From the NCBI GenBank assembly GCA_038363925.1, contig JAQQWL010000011.1, forward strand, positions 5,890,001 through 5,954,000: a DNA stretch of 64,000 nt, in the 5' to 3' direction. This DNA is from Apiospora phragmitis. Taxonomy: Eukaryota > Ascomycota > Sordariomycetes > Amphisphaeriales > Apiosporaceae. The position numbers were made by a program, and so were the translations under genes. The notes beneath the pieces were generated by a model. It saw only the letters and a list, made by a program, of their open reading frames with translations, was not told where the DNA came from and ran no database searches. This document shows positions 47,912-57,580 of the stretch, in pieces; the first letter of the stretch is position 1; each line of letters begins with the position of its first letter.

Positions 47912-49218
47912 ATGACAGCACCGATCCCAGACCTGCCGAACCTTGCCGCCGACGACTCGATGTTGTCGCGAAAGTTCGGCCGTGAGACGGCCAATTACTT
48001 CTCAGGCAGCCCCTTGAACAGGGTATCCTTCCTGCGGTCTGAGCATGCCTTCTTGGCCTCGGCCTTCTCACACCCCACGGCCTCGTTCCTGCTCATGAAC
48101 AACTTGTCGCCCACGGTGAAGGACGCGGCCAGCCTCGGCTTTGTCACCAAGGCGGACGTCGAGCCCCTGACCGGGGCCGAGCCCTTCCGGGAAAACCGAG
48201 GAGGAATGGGTCAAGTGCTTCAACTCGGACGTCGTCTCTCCCCTCATCCTGTTCTTGGGCCTGGATGAGAAGAAGACCACGGGCTTTGAGTACAAGGGTT
48301 TCAAGGGTGCTCCGTACTTCGCTATCGATGTGACCCCGAAGGACGGCCTCGCCGAAAAGGCGAACGGTGTCATGGAGGCGGTGAAGGCCAAGGGACTGGA
48401 CTTCTCTAAGTCTGCGAGGATGTTGTCCTTGACTGCACCGGAAGGCAAGTGGGATGAGTGCAGCAATGATCATGGGAGAGACTGAATGGGAACGAAGAAG
48501 AAAGCTGACATTTCCCCGTAGCCGCTATTTACGCACAAGCTCGAGCTCTACTGGACTGGAACGCGCGGAACCCGTCCTGCGCCGGCTGCGGACAGCGCAC
48601 ACTCTCCGTGAACAGCGGGCACAAGCGACGGTGCCCTCCGACGGACTATGCGGGGGTTCCCGAAGGCAGCCCTCCCAAGGAGCGAGGCGACTGCCCGACG
48701 CGGCACGGCGTCTCGAACCTCTGCTTCCCGAGGACCGACCCGACCATCATCGTGGCCGTCGTATCCGCCGACGGCACTAAGCTCCTGCTCGGGCGCAACA
48801 AGCGGTTCCCGCCGGACTGGTACAGCACCCTGGCCGGCTTCCTGGAGCCCGGCGAGTCGATCGAGGAGGCGGTCCGCCGCGAGGTGTGGGAGGAGAGCGG
48901 CGTGACGGCCGGGCGAGTGGTCCTCCACAGCTCGCAACCGTGGCCGTATCCGGCCAACTTGATGATTGGCGCCATTGCGCAGGCCACGCCCGACGGCGAG
49001 ACGATCGATTTGGGTAACGATCCGGAGTTGGAAGACGCCAAGTGGTTCAGCGTGGAGGAGGTCAGGGACGCTCTAACGTCAGGCGTCAGCGACTTGGGTG
49101 GACCGCCGCCCCCTACTCACAAGGAGGGGGTCTGAGACTGCCTCCCCAAACGGCTATTGCGAACCGGTTGATCGATTCAGTATGTGGCGGATATCTTGCA
49201 GCTGTATCCAAGATGTGA
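47912..49218 (+). CDS. npy1: NADH pyrophosphatase (Nudix), NPY1/NUDT12 type (two frame breaks, GC-AG intron)
   Basis: Exon 1 runs from ATG 47912 to 48444, an intron spans 48445-48521, and exon 2 starts at 48522. The product hydrolyses NAD(P)H to NMNH and AMP. Visible: zinc ribbon (CAGCG and following cysteines), FPRTDPTIIV, the Nudix box GFLEPGESIEEAVRREVWEE, and SSQPWPYPANLMIG, the SQPWPFP-type block specific to NADH diphosphatases. Exon 1 has one A too many in A4 at 48192-48195; without it the text reads EPFRETEEEWVKCF. The intron starts GCAAGT and ends CGTAG with a CTGAC branch site, and only this GC-AG pair joins LTAPE to AAIYAQARAL in phase. As given, the protein stops at 49135 after HKEGV. 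Adding one G to the G run ending at 49130 lets it continue through LRLPPQTAIANRLI to a stop at 49216-49218, ending SKM, a PTS1-like tail. Peroxisomal location is known for yeast Npy1. Confidence 0.88.
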
Positions 49219-49570
49219 GATAAGGGGTGTTTGCCTTTAGACTAAACTGGCGTTGCCGCTTGTGAGTAGGATAGACTTTGGTGCATGACACACTGCGCAT
49301 GTTTTGGAAGGATAGGACTCATTAGGGATGTCCAAGTAAGGATACCTATATACTCAATAGACACGACTCTACGGGCTCAACATGAACCGGGGGAAGCGGG
49401 GCGGTATTGCTATCAAATGCGAAGCGGCTATGGAACCCAAGAAATGTCGGACCACGCGTCCACTCGATTTCCATCTCAAACCAAGCCCTCCTTCTCTAGC
49501 CGTGCCAACAACTCGGCCTCCTTTTGCTCTTCCTTAGCCCTTTGATGGACGGTTCATTATTTGCGGTCCA
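49219..49570. other. Convergent intergenic region
   Basis: 3' flank of the Nudix gene (measured from its corrected stop) and of the DUF6924-like gene. Nothing seen. Confidence 0.5.
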
Positions 49571-50131
49571 TCAGCGGCCCTGTCCATCGGCGGTACGTGA
49601 ATCGACGTCGACGTCTTTGTCGAAGTTGTATTCGATATAGTCCTCGAATCCCATGTTACCAATCGACAGGTTATCGAACATGGTCATGGTTCGGTCCCAA
49701 GGCATGCGCACGCGGTTATAGTCATGAATGCCAGGCCAGCGAGCCTCGCACCCTCCCGAAGGTTTGTCCTCGCGACCGTAGATGCGCTGCGCCACGATGC
49801 AAGTTTTACCCCCGAGTCCTTCTTCGTCTACCACGAGATACAGGTCCGGTTCAATGCTCTCTATGTGCCGGACCGCCTCTACGAACGTCTCTATGGCTGA
49901 TAGGCTCGCGCCGGCCCACGCTTTCGAGATAGGCGGGCGAATGTCTGGCTCGGTGAAACGAGACTCAGCCCCTTGACCATGACCCAGAGCCTTGAGATCT
50001 TCGAGACGGTCTGATAAGGCAAGCTTAAGGCCAGAAAAGTCAGGAGAGGAGCGCAGATGGACGAGCGCCCTGTTCATGGCTTTCGCGTCTGCACTAGGTG
50101 CGGTAATAAAGAGAAGGCCTGCCTCTGCCAT
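49571..50131 (-). CDS. Small protein, DUF6924-like
   Basis: An intact single exon of 186 residues. It begins MAEAGLLFITAPSADAKAMN and has the segment DLYLVVDEEGLGGKTCIV. Near the C-terminus it has MTMFDNLSIGNMGFEDYIEY. The NLSxxNMxFEDF pattern recalls DUF6924 proteins, which I know mainly from bacteria, but I cannot confirm the match. The function is unknown. No signal peptide or membrane segment is present. It lies convergent with the Nudix gene. Confidence 0.6.
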   Translation of the reverse strand: MAEAGLLFITAPSADAKAMNRALVHLRSSPDFSGLKLALSDRLEDLKALGHGQGAESRFTEPDIRPPISKAWAGASLSAIETFVEAVRHIESIEPDLYLVVDEEGLGGKTCIVAQRIYGREDKPSGGCEARWPGIHDYNRVRMPWDRTMTMFDNLSIGNMGFEDYIEYNFDKDVDVDSRTADGQGR

Positions 50132-51514
50132 AGCGCGTTATGTGGTCTCTAGGAATAATCAAGTACCTATGCAGTGACGATGGTCTGATGTCTCAAAATG
50201 CAGGACTACAATTGTGTTTCTTACTCGCCTAGGTGCCTGGAACTTTGTAGATGCATCCATCCAGTGTTTCGTCTATTGCAGTAAGCACTGCTGCCTTGGT
50301 AATAATGTGTAAGTTGGTCATTGCAGATCGTTAGGTGTGATGCAATAGTGCAGTCCAGAGTCCAGAGTTGGATGGCTGCCTGCTCTGCCTGCAACATACT
50401 TGATGCTACCATACCACAACAGCACAAATGTGATGCATGTGATGATAGCCCGCGAGAGATACCGCCGACCTAAGTTGTTTCTATCTCCAGGTAGCTTACT
50501 TAGGCATGGAGTATCAAAAAGCCCAGCCACTAAAATGCCACAGCATGTCGCCCACCGCAGCTGAAGCGTACTGTGGCAGCCACAGCCGGCTGATGGCGGG
50601 TGCCCCACCCAGCAGCCTCTGCGGGAGAATAAATACTTGCCTTCCTCCCCTCCTCTCTAACTTCTCTTTTCCTTTCCTTCTTCATCATCAGTGGAGGTTA
50701 GACTAATTACCGTCATGTAATTAATTTAATTTTTCATTTGAGGCTCCGCTATGCGGCTTGCTGAGGGTTAATTCTATTCTCTGTAATTCTCCTTCCGTTC
50801 CCGGCCTCATCAAGTAAAGGAGACGCTCTTCCTAATCAGCCGCCGACTCCAGCTCTTCCTGGTTCGCGACTGTGGGGTGTCTGCGACATTTCAATATATA
50901 GAACACGCATCATCATTAGGCGAGATCCGGCGAGATCAAGGCTCCAATTGCCGTCGATCAACAAAGGCCGTTCAGGGTTTTTCTGCTCTCGTAGTACCAA
51001 GTACACATACCGCGGTGTTTCCGTCGCGTTGCCCATTCTAAGTCTACATTTTGAGCATATCTGGGTAGCGCGAACGCGATGCCTTGTCAGATTGCCATCC
51101 TTGATTCGACGAATTCCGATGGTGAACATGGCAAATTTTGCTTCTTGGTTCTTGCGTAGTAGCAAATTTGCAAGAATTACCAGAATGACCATGGTTCACT
51201 TTTCTCGCATCTGGGAAACCTGCTTCTAATTTGCAGTTTTTGCCTACGTGCTGCCATTAGCTGCCACGATTTCGACATAGAACTGGGCTCTGTTGCCTGC
51301 ACTTCAATACGAATCATGTTCACGGACAATAAACATAATTATTTGGTCATATTTTGAAGGGACAGGCAATTCCTTGTGACGTGGCGCGAGAAGGTTCGTG
51401 TTGTCATTGGCTATCTATCTTATCTAGAACTGAATCCGATCCGATAGACGTGCTGTTAGTTTTCAGCGTCTTCGATATGACAATACTACTTCCTCCTACG
51501 ACCCAGTGACATGC
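50132..51514. other. Intergenic region
   Basis: Upstream of the DUF6924-like gene and downstream of rpl1. No gene seen. Confidence 0.5.
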
Positions 51515-52310
51515 TTAGTAAAGGCGGCGGGGAGGAGACATGGAAGCCTTGATGACCAGGCTTCCAACGTTCTGCCAACCCTTCTTCAGCAGGGAGACGA
51601 GGTAGTTGATGGCCAACATGATGTTGGAGATCAGCTCCTCGGTCTCCATGCCGACGTTGCCGACGGCGACACCCATGCAGAGAACCTTCTTCAGCTGGAA
51701 CTTGACGGTGGACTTGACCTCGGTGATCTTGCCACTCAGGTCATCGGCGTGCGAGACGGGAGTGGGGAACTTGCCAGCCTTGGACAGACCGGGACCCAAG
51801 AGACGGGGGATCTGCTTGATCAAGGCCTCGGAGGCGATGAAGGCATCGTACTTGCGGGCAAGCTTCTTGATGAGCTTCTTGTTCTTGTTCAGCTTCTTCA
51901 AGTCATCGGCGGACATGGCATCGACACCGCCGTGCTTGGCACGATCGATCTATTCATTGCGTCTATTGTCAGTTTCCACACATCGTCGGGTAATCGGTTT
52001 CCGGCTCGGGGTTTGCTTACATCGTGCTGGTCACCGAGAATGCAGATGGCCATGTTGGGGCGGGGAACGCTGGGCAGCTTGACGGTGCCAGAGAAACGCT
52101 TGTCACGCTGGGGATCGTAGTTCTTGAGACCGATCTGGAGCTCGACGGTCTCCAAGAAGTTGCGCTTCTTCTCATTGTTGGAGTAATCAAGGAGCTCCTG
52201 AACGTGCGTACGCACTCCGGCTGGAAAGTGACAAGCATGTTAGAATATGATACTTCGGGTAATCGTTTTAAAGAAGGAAATGGCTGCTTACCGACTGTGA
52301 TCTTAGACAT
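51515..52310 (-). CDS. rpl1: 60S ribosomal protein L1 (uL1, L10a)
   Basis: Exons on the minus strand are 52310-52292, 52220-52021 and 51949-51515, with two 71-nt introns (GTAAGC...CCAG and GTAAGC...ATAG). The product has 217 residues, exactly the family size. It forms the L1 stalk of the large subunit and contacts E-site tRNA. Recognisable blocks are [75 protein letters not shown] and [14 protein letters not shown], ending MSPPRRLY. The first intron falls right after codon 6, a 5'-biased position usual for ribosomal protein genes. Codon use is strongly biased to C-ending codons, consistent with high expression. Confidence 0.98.
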
Positions 52311-53442
52311 CTTGACAGTCTTCCAGTAGATTCAATCTAATGGTGAGGAATACTGCGTTCGCGATGGTTGATGGATGGAGAATTACAAATTTTGGAGGGG
52401 AACTCCAGTCGAACTTTTTGGAATTTGTTAAGTTCTGGCAATAATTTCGGGTGGCGCTTGTGGGAGAGAGTGGGGTCTTGTGAGCCACATTCCTAGCGGG
52501 GCCACGCAGCCCAGATGTGGCGTAGATGCGAACCTGGCTTTGTGACAGCCACCCATAGCCAATAGCGAGTTGATGGCCTAAACCAGATCTTGAACTGCCA
52601 TCAGAAGTATCAAAGACCACTGACTGCATCTCTAAAACTCAAGCCGCCAAATTCTGGTTAGATGAGAGTATCCTACGCCACGTGGTGGCCCGTATGGATC
52701 TGCCTGCCCTGTTTCCCCGTTCAATCTTGTCTTCTTACCCAGTTGTATTCATCCTCCTCTCTACTAATATAGCATGCCTTGCCGGGTACTGTTTCGACTG
52801 CTCCCATGGTTACATTGAGATATATAAGATGCGAATGGTTTTCCTTTGAATGCACTCGGCAATTATTTGGAATCAGTCAAGACTTGTCCCAGACGGCAGT
52901 CCACTCTTGAACCCCCGGCGATATGTTTCTGTTCCGACATATCACCCCGCAACTGTTTGAAACTGGAAGCTCCTGTATCGAGTTACCTTACCTATTGCGA
53001 TCCTGTTGATGGGCCAATCGTAACCTGCCATTTCATGGAGAGGGCTCGTTTCCATTTCCATTGATACCGTATGCCTCTCCTGTCAAGGGATCCGGTGATA
53101 AGTCGTCTGATAAGGAGCATCGTTACGAGGAAACGGATTTTGTGTCTAGTCGTACGGAGGTGTTGCTGCTAATTTAGGTTCAATGGGCGATTCCTGTCAG
53201 GTATTGCCTCATTGATAAAGACCAGTAGCTGGTCCCAATCGGCGCCTCTGCCTCTGTGGACAGGTGACTTGCATTGGGAGGGGGAACGCAAGAGGTACTG
53301 AGGATGACGCAATTGGAGACGACAATTGCTCATCTCCTATATCCTATGTGCAAGGCAAACCGCGACTTGGAAATTAAAATTACATAAACTCTTTAAGTTT
53401 CGAGAATGAAGTAAAGTGGCTGTTTGTCTCATTGATCACACC
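52311..53442. other. Divergent region upstream of rpl1 and the TauD gene
   Basis: Promoter side of both genes. No gene or specific regulatory site is recognised. Confidence 0.5.
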
Positions 53443-54896
53443 ATGTCCACCACCACGACCGTGACTGACACTACACCTGCCGCGCCAGCTCCGCCCGGCC
53501 AGCCAGACATCGCGTATGCACCGGATTACCAGAAATGGCAAGCACGGGCAGCACGGCGCCTGGGTTCCGAGGCTCTACCCAAGACGGCTCCCGAGGGCTT
53601 CCCCAGCAGGCTCTCGGGAGATCTTGTGTGGGAGGGAGAAAAGCTGGCCGAAACGTATAACTGGACTTACGTGCTGAACGAGGACCAACTGGTGGAGATC
53701 GACCGGGCCGTCCAGCACTTCAAATGTTTGACTCCCCTTACAACATGTCATATAAGATAAGGTGTATTATCAACTGATGACAAGTCGCGCTCAGCCCTGA
53801 ATCTGTCGTTGGGCCACCTCTCGCCCGAGACATTCCCCCTCCCCGCCCTCCACGCCCAGCTGCGGCGCCTGTCCCGCGAGCTGCACACCGGCCACGGCTT
53901 CTTCGTGCTCCGGGGCCTGCGCGTCGACGACTACGCGCGCGAGGAGAACGCCGCCATCTACGCGGGCGTCTCGTCGCACACCGCGGCGCAGCGGGGGCGC
54001 CAGGACCACAAGTTCGACGGCCGGCCCGCCGACGTCGTCCTGACCCACATCAAGGACCTCCAGGTCGACCAGATCGCCGCGGGCGGTAGCGCCATCGGCA
54101 GCCCGGCTTACACGACGGACAAGCAGGTCTTCCACACGGACTCGGGCGACATCGTCTCGCTGTTCGCGCTCGAGACGGCGGCGGCGGGCGGCGCCAGCAA
54201 GCTGGCCAGCACGTGGCGCGTCTATAACGAGACTGCGCGCACTCGGCCCGATCTGATTCATGTGCTGTGGCAGAACTGGGACTACGAAGTGTGAGTCTTT
54301 GCCCCCTACCCTTCTCGATGAAACCGTTTTCTGACACGTGAATACGCTTTAGTTTCGAGAAGGCAGATAAGCAGTGGACGGAGAGGCCACTGATGTTCTA
54401 TTCGGAAGCGACGGACTCTCGTCCCGAGCGCATTGCCCTCCAGTACGCCCGCCGTACTTCGTCGGGTTCGGGGCTCTGCCACGCAGCCCCGACATCCCGC
54501 CTATCAGCGAGGCGCAGGCCGAGGCGCTGGACACCCTGCACTTCCTCGGGGGCAAGTTTTGTGTTAAACACGGATTTCCAGAAGGGCGATATGCAGTATG
54601 TCAACAACCTGGCAGTGTTCCATGCCCGAGATGGTTTCACCGATAGCCCCGAAAAGAAGTGAGTAGTAACGCCCGCCAACCGTGGCCCCCCCTTTTTACA
54701 GTTGTGAGGCATACGCTGACTGACATATTGCAGGCGCCACCTTCTCCGGCTCTGGCTCCGCGACCCGGAGAATGCATGGGAAACCCCAGAGGCTTTGAGG
54801 CCCAGATGGACACAGCTGTACGATGATATTACCCCGGGGAGCCAGGTCTTTCCTCTTGAGCCCTATATCCGCAGCGCCAGTAACAAGAGTCGGTGA
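53443..54896 (+). CDS. TauD/TfdA-family Fe(II)/2-oxoglutarate dioxygenase (two compensating frame breaks)
   Basis: Exons are 53443-53725, 53795-54290, 54353-54658 and 54734-54896, with introns of 69, 62 and 75 nt. The first donor is GTTTGA (weak); the others are GTGAGT. The product has about 415 residues. Residues about 95-190 are the N-terminal TauD region (LSRELHTGHGFFVLRGL). The iron-binding HxD is in QVFHTDSGDIVSLF and the distal His in YVNNLAVFHARDGF. The 2-oxoglutarate-binding Arg probably lies in RHLLRLWLRD. Two single-base breaks in exon 3 cancel each other: one C is missing near 54448-54453 (ALQYAR should join PYFVGFGALP), and one G is extra in G5 at 54548-54552 (HFLG should join ASFVLNTDFQKGD). 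The family oxidises taurine and other small acids. The substrate is not predictable. Confidence 0.87.
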
Positions 54897-55257
54897 AAAT
54901 GATCCCAACTGAGCTGGGCTCTCTGCATTCGTCACTTGGAGGAGATGAACCCTAAGAGCATAGTCTTTTGAAGTAGGAGCGAGCCATGCAAACCATTCCC
55001 GCAGATTTAGCTTGATAGATATGTACATTCTTGCCTATCTGATCTTTCTTATATATGAGGCAAGAGTGACTCACGGGATGAGTGAACATTTGTTGAGTAT
55101 ATCAGGTGACTTAAGTGGTCACTTCGCTTTTAGATAAAACACACGTACTTAATCAACCCAAATACAAAATCTCCCTGGGCTTCGAAGCATGCGACACCAA
55201 TCCGTTAACCAATCCGACAAAGAAGTCCCAGGTCCAACAAAAAAAAAACCAAACCAC
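54897..55257. other. Convergent intergenic region
   Basis: 3' flanks of the TauD gene and the unrecognised 197-residue gene. Nothing seen. Confidence 0.5.
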
Positions 55258-55851
55258 CTACGCATCCTCGGGGATGCCGAGCTTCTTGATGATCTCACGT
55301 GCCTCAGGGCCAAAGTCGAAGGGCTGGCCGCCGATGAGGGCGCGGGCCTTTGGATCCGTCTGGTTTTCGACGATGATCTTATGCGCCATGAAGCCACGGG
55401 TCCAGACGTCCGTGGTCATGCCCTGGGCCTGGGCCTCGGGAAACTTGGGGAAGGGGACTTCGGCCTCGTCGTCCTCGTTGTCGCCGCCCTTCTTGTCCCA
55501 CATGGCCTTGCTCTCCGGACCCCACTCCCAGGTCCAGGCGTAGTTAGGGTCGGCGTAGGCCCAGGGGTTGCCGAGGGCGCGGCAGTGGCGCGTGGCCCCC
55601 TGCGGCAGGAAGGGCAGCACGTACTTGACGTACGTCTTCTCGACGAAGTCGGTCACGAAGAACAGGCCCGGGGGCGTGCCCGCGGCCGGCTTGAAAATCT
55701 CCGCCGTCGGGGTCCCGTCGAACCGCCACGCCGGGTTGTTGTAGAGGGCCCGGAGCAGGGCCGCGTAGTCGCAGCCTAGCTCGTAGGCCTCGGCCGGGGT
55801 GGGGTGGGTGATGGGCTTGGACGAGGCGGTGTTCCTTGCCGTTGACGACAT
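55258..55851 (-). CDS. Conserved-looking hypothetical protein
   Basis: An intact single exon of 197 residues, starting MSSTARNTASSKP at 55851 and ending GIPEDA. It is rich in aromatic residues (NPAWRFDGTPTAEIF, ADPNYAWTWEWGPES), has an acidic stretch (KKGGDNEDDEAEVPFP) and a C-terminal helix (EAREIIKKLGI). No signal peptide, membrane segment or known motif is seen. Strong third-position GC and the absence of stops support real coding. Function unrecognised. Confidence 0.6.
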   Translation of the reverse strand: MSSTARNTASSKPITHPTPAEAYELGCDYAALLRALYNNPAWRFDGTPTAEIFKPAAGTPPGLFFVTDFVEKTYVKYVLPFLPQGATRHCRALGNPWAYADPNYAWTWEWGPESKAMWDKKGGDNEDDEAEVPFPKFPEAQAQGMTTDVWTRGFMAHKIIVENQTDPKARALIGGQPFDFGPEAREIIKKLGIPEDA

Positions 55852-56714
55852 TTTGCGGATTGGGTTAGGAAATAGAGAAGGCTTTGAATTGATATGCTTA
55901 GGACCTGTAACTCTAAATAGGATATATGATCTTTTATCGTAGACTTGTTTGATTGAGATTGAGGATGATGAGGGGAAGGATAGGCACCTGGTTAATTGCT
56001 TTTGCTTTTATGGGACCGATAGCAATGTTGATCCCATCATCCCAGCTTTTGACATCACAACTGCTCTGCGAGCCGGAAACCTGCTGAGTTCGGCTGTACA
56101 ACGTATCAGGTAAATACGAAGGCCCCCCTGTCCGGTATTGAAATACCGTTTGGTAGCGGCGATACAGGTGGCGGTACGCCCGCGAAGAGGGATACCCTCC
56201 TCACTGTATATCGTGACCCCACACGCCGAGCGAAACTAACTTTACTACCTGGCAAGAGAGCTTTTAGTGGCTACGATTATCGTTCAGGGAAGTCGATACT
56301 TCCGTACTGCATGGAACCATCCCAGAGACCTTGGGCCGTACTGGTAGATCGTTGCCGCTACAAGGTTCACCAACACCGACTGTTACTGCGTAACAGAACA
56401 AATAACACAACATCTACCTATTCGACTAGTGGTCCACCACGTCGGGTCCGTATATCTCTGTTTGGGGTGGTTGTTGTTAGCTTTTTCTTACTATACTCAC
56501 CGATCCATCTACCATGCCAACATATGAAGTAGGCGACTTACTTTTGTCGTCTCTGCCATCCTCGTTGTTTGTCAAGCGTAATCGTCGTACCCAACCGAGT
56601 GCCTGAGAGAGGAGGCTTCTTCACACTTACCCACTTGGGAGACTACAGGAATTTGGCTGGTCCCCATCCCAAGTCAATAACCGGTTTAATCATATGTTAT
56701 CTTCATGGTCTTAT
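55852..56714. other. Intergenic region upstream of tRNA-Pro
   Basis: Promoter side of the minus-strand gene and 5' flank of the tRNA. GGTCTTA at 56707-56713 imitates the first seven tRNA bases just upstream of them. No gene seen. Confidence 0.5.
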
Positions 56715-56856
56715 GGTCTTGTGGTTTAGTGGTATAATTCTCGCTTAGGGCACATCCTGAGCATCATGCGAGAGGTCCCGGGGTAAGTGACAAATCCCTA
56801 CATGATGTGTGACGAATGACGACTAACAATGCGCAGTTCGATCCCCGGCAAGACCC
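56715..56856 (+). tRNA. tRNA-Pro(AGG) with an anticodon-loop intron and a second, spliceosomal-like insert in the T arm
   Basis: The acceptor stem is GGTCTTG (56715-56721) paired perfectly with CAAGACC (56849-56855), discriminator C at 56856. The A box reads TGGTTTAGTGG. The anticodon stem CTCGC/GCGAG (56740-56744 and 56768-56772) encloses TTAGGG plus T, so the anticodon is AGG. After base 37 there is a 16-nt intron (56751-56766) containing CCT, complementary to the anticodon, as in normal nuclear tRNA introns. The T arm is CCGGG, TTCGATC, CCCGG, but 54 nt (56783-56836) separate G53 from T54. Removing both inserts leaves 72 nt, the usual proline tRNA length, with every stem intact. T5 runs at 56878-56882 and 56884-56888 fit Pol III termination. 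Whether the gene yields a functional tRNA is open. Confidence 0.85.
56783..56836 (+). other. 54-nt spliceosomal-type intron inside the tRNA-Pro T arm
   Basis: The insert begins GTAAGT, has the branch consensus GACTAAC at 56821-56827 and ends GCGCAG, about ten bases after the branch point. Its length lies within the intron range of protein genes in this window. Its boundaries coincide exactly with the T-stem/T-loop junction, so precise excision restores the tRNA. It splits the B box, although the 3' copy still reads AGTTCGATCC, one base off the consensus start. Confidence 0.85.
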
Positions 56857-56877
56857 CAATATACATCTATATATATG

Positions 56878-56888
56878 TTTTTCTTTTT
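56878..56888 (+). terminator. Pol III oligo-T terminator of tRNA-Pro
   Basis: Two T5 runs separated by a C lie 22 bases downstream of the tRNA 3' end, on the sense strand. Confidence 0.6.
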
Positions 56889-57580
56889 CCTTTTTCTCCT
56901 CGGTATTTCTTCCTTCTTTTTGCTTTTGACTACCCCTCCTGATCCCTTGCTCGTGGATGGAAGATCCGTTTTTGAGAGAAAGAAGCAACATCAAGCCTGG
57001 GTTTACGAAGTCTGGCTGCATGCAAGTAGCTGTACTGAATTAGCATGCAAGGGAAATACGGCGTATGCTACGTAACGTTCTCATCTACGGCATTCTTGGC
57101 TCTATAGCTTAACGAGCTGTGCTAAAGTTGATACGTGCTTACTATACGGTGTCGCTTCATCCGTGGGGCTCTTGATAGAGCGAATGCACGATGCTATTTT
57201 TGGGGGTCAATATCGAGATGCATATGCTAGAGATGCGGCTATATATGGTGTCGTGGGCTAGCTGTATTAGCCAAAAAGAAGCCACCACTCGGAACGAGCC
57301 GCCATCTGTAAACCCCTCGATCAGCATGCAGCTGCAAGAGAATAGCGGCCTGCACCCTGAGCAGACTTGGATGCCCGTAAGCAGAGATCGTGCCTGGCCT
57401 AGTCAATAGGGCTTACTAGAGACTGCAGATCGTAACTATCGTCATGCTGAGTATAAGTACGAGATCATATTCTGCCTTGTATCACCATGGAGTTGACGCA
57501 TCCCATTCACATCCAACAGAGCCCTCATATCGTTTTGCAGACTCTCGAGATTATTTCCCCACCCCGTTGGCACAGTAAAC
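56889..57580. other. Intergenic region between tRNA-Pro and the secreted-protein gene
   Basis: Pyrimidine-rich just after the terminator. No gene seen. Confidence 0.5.
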
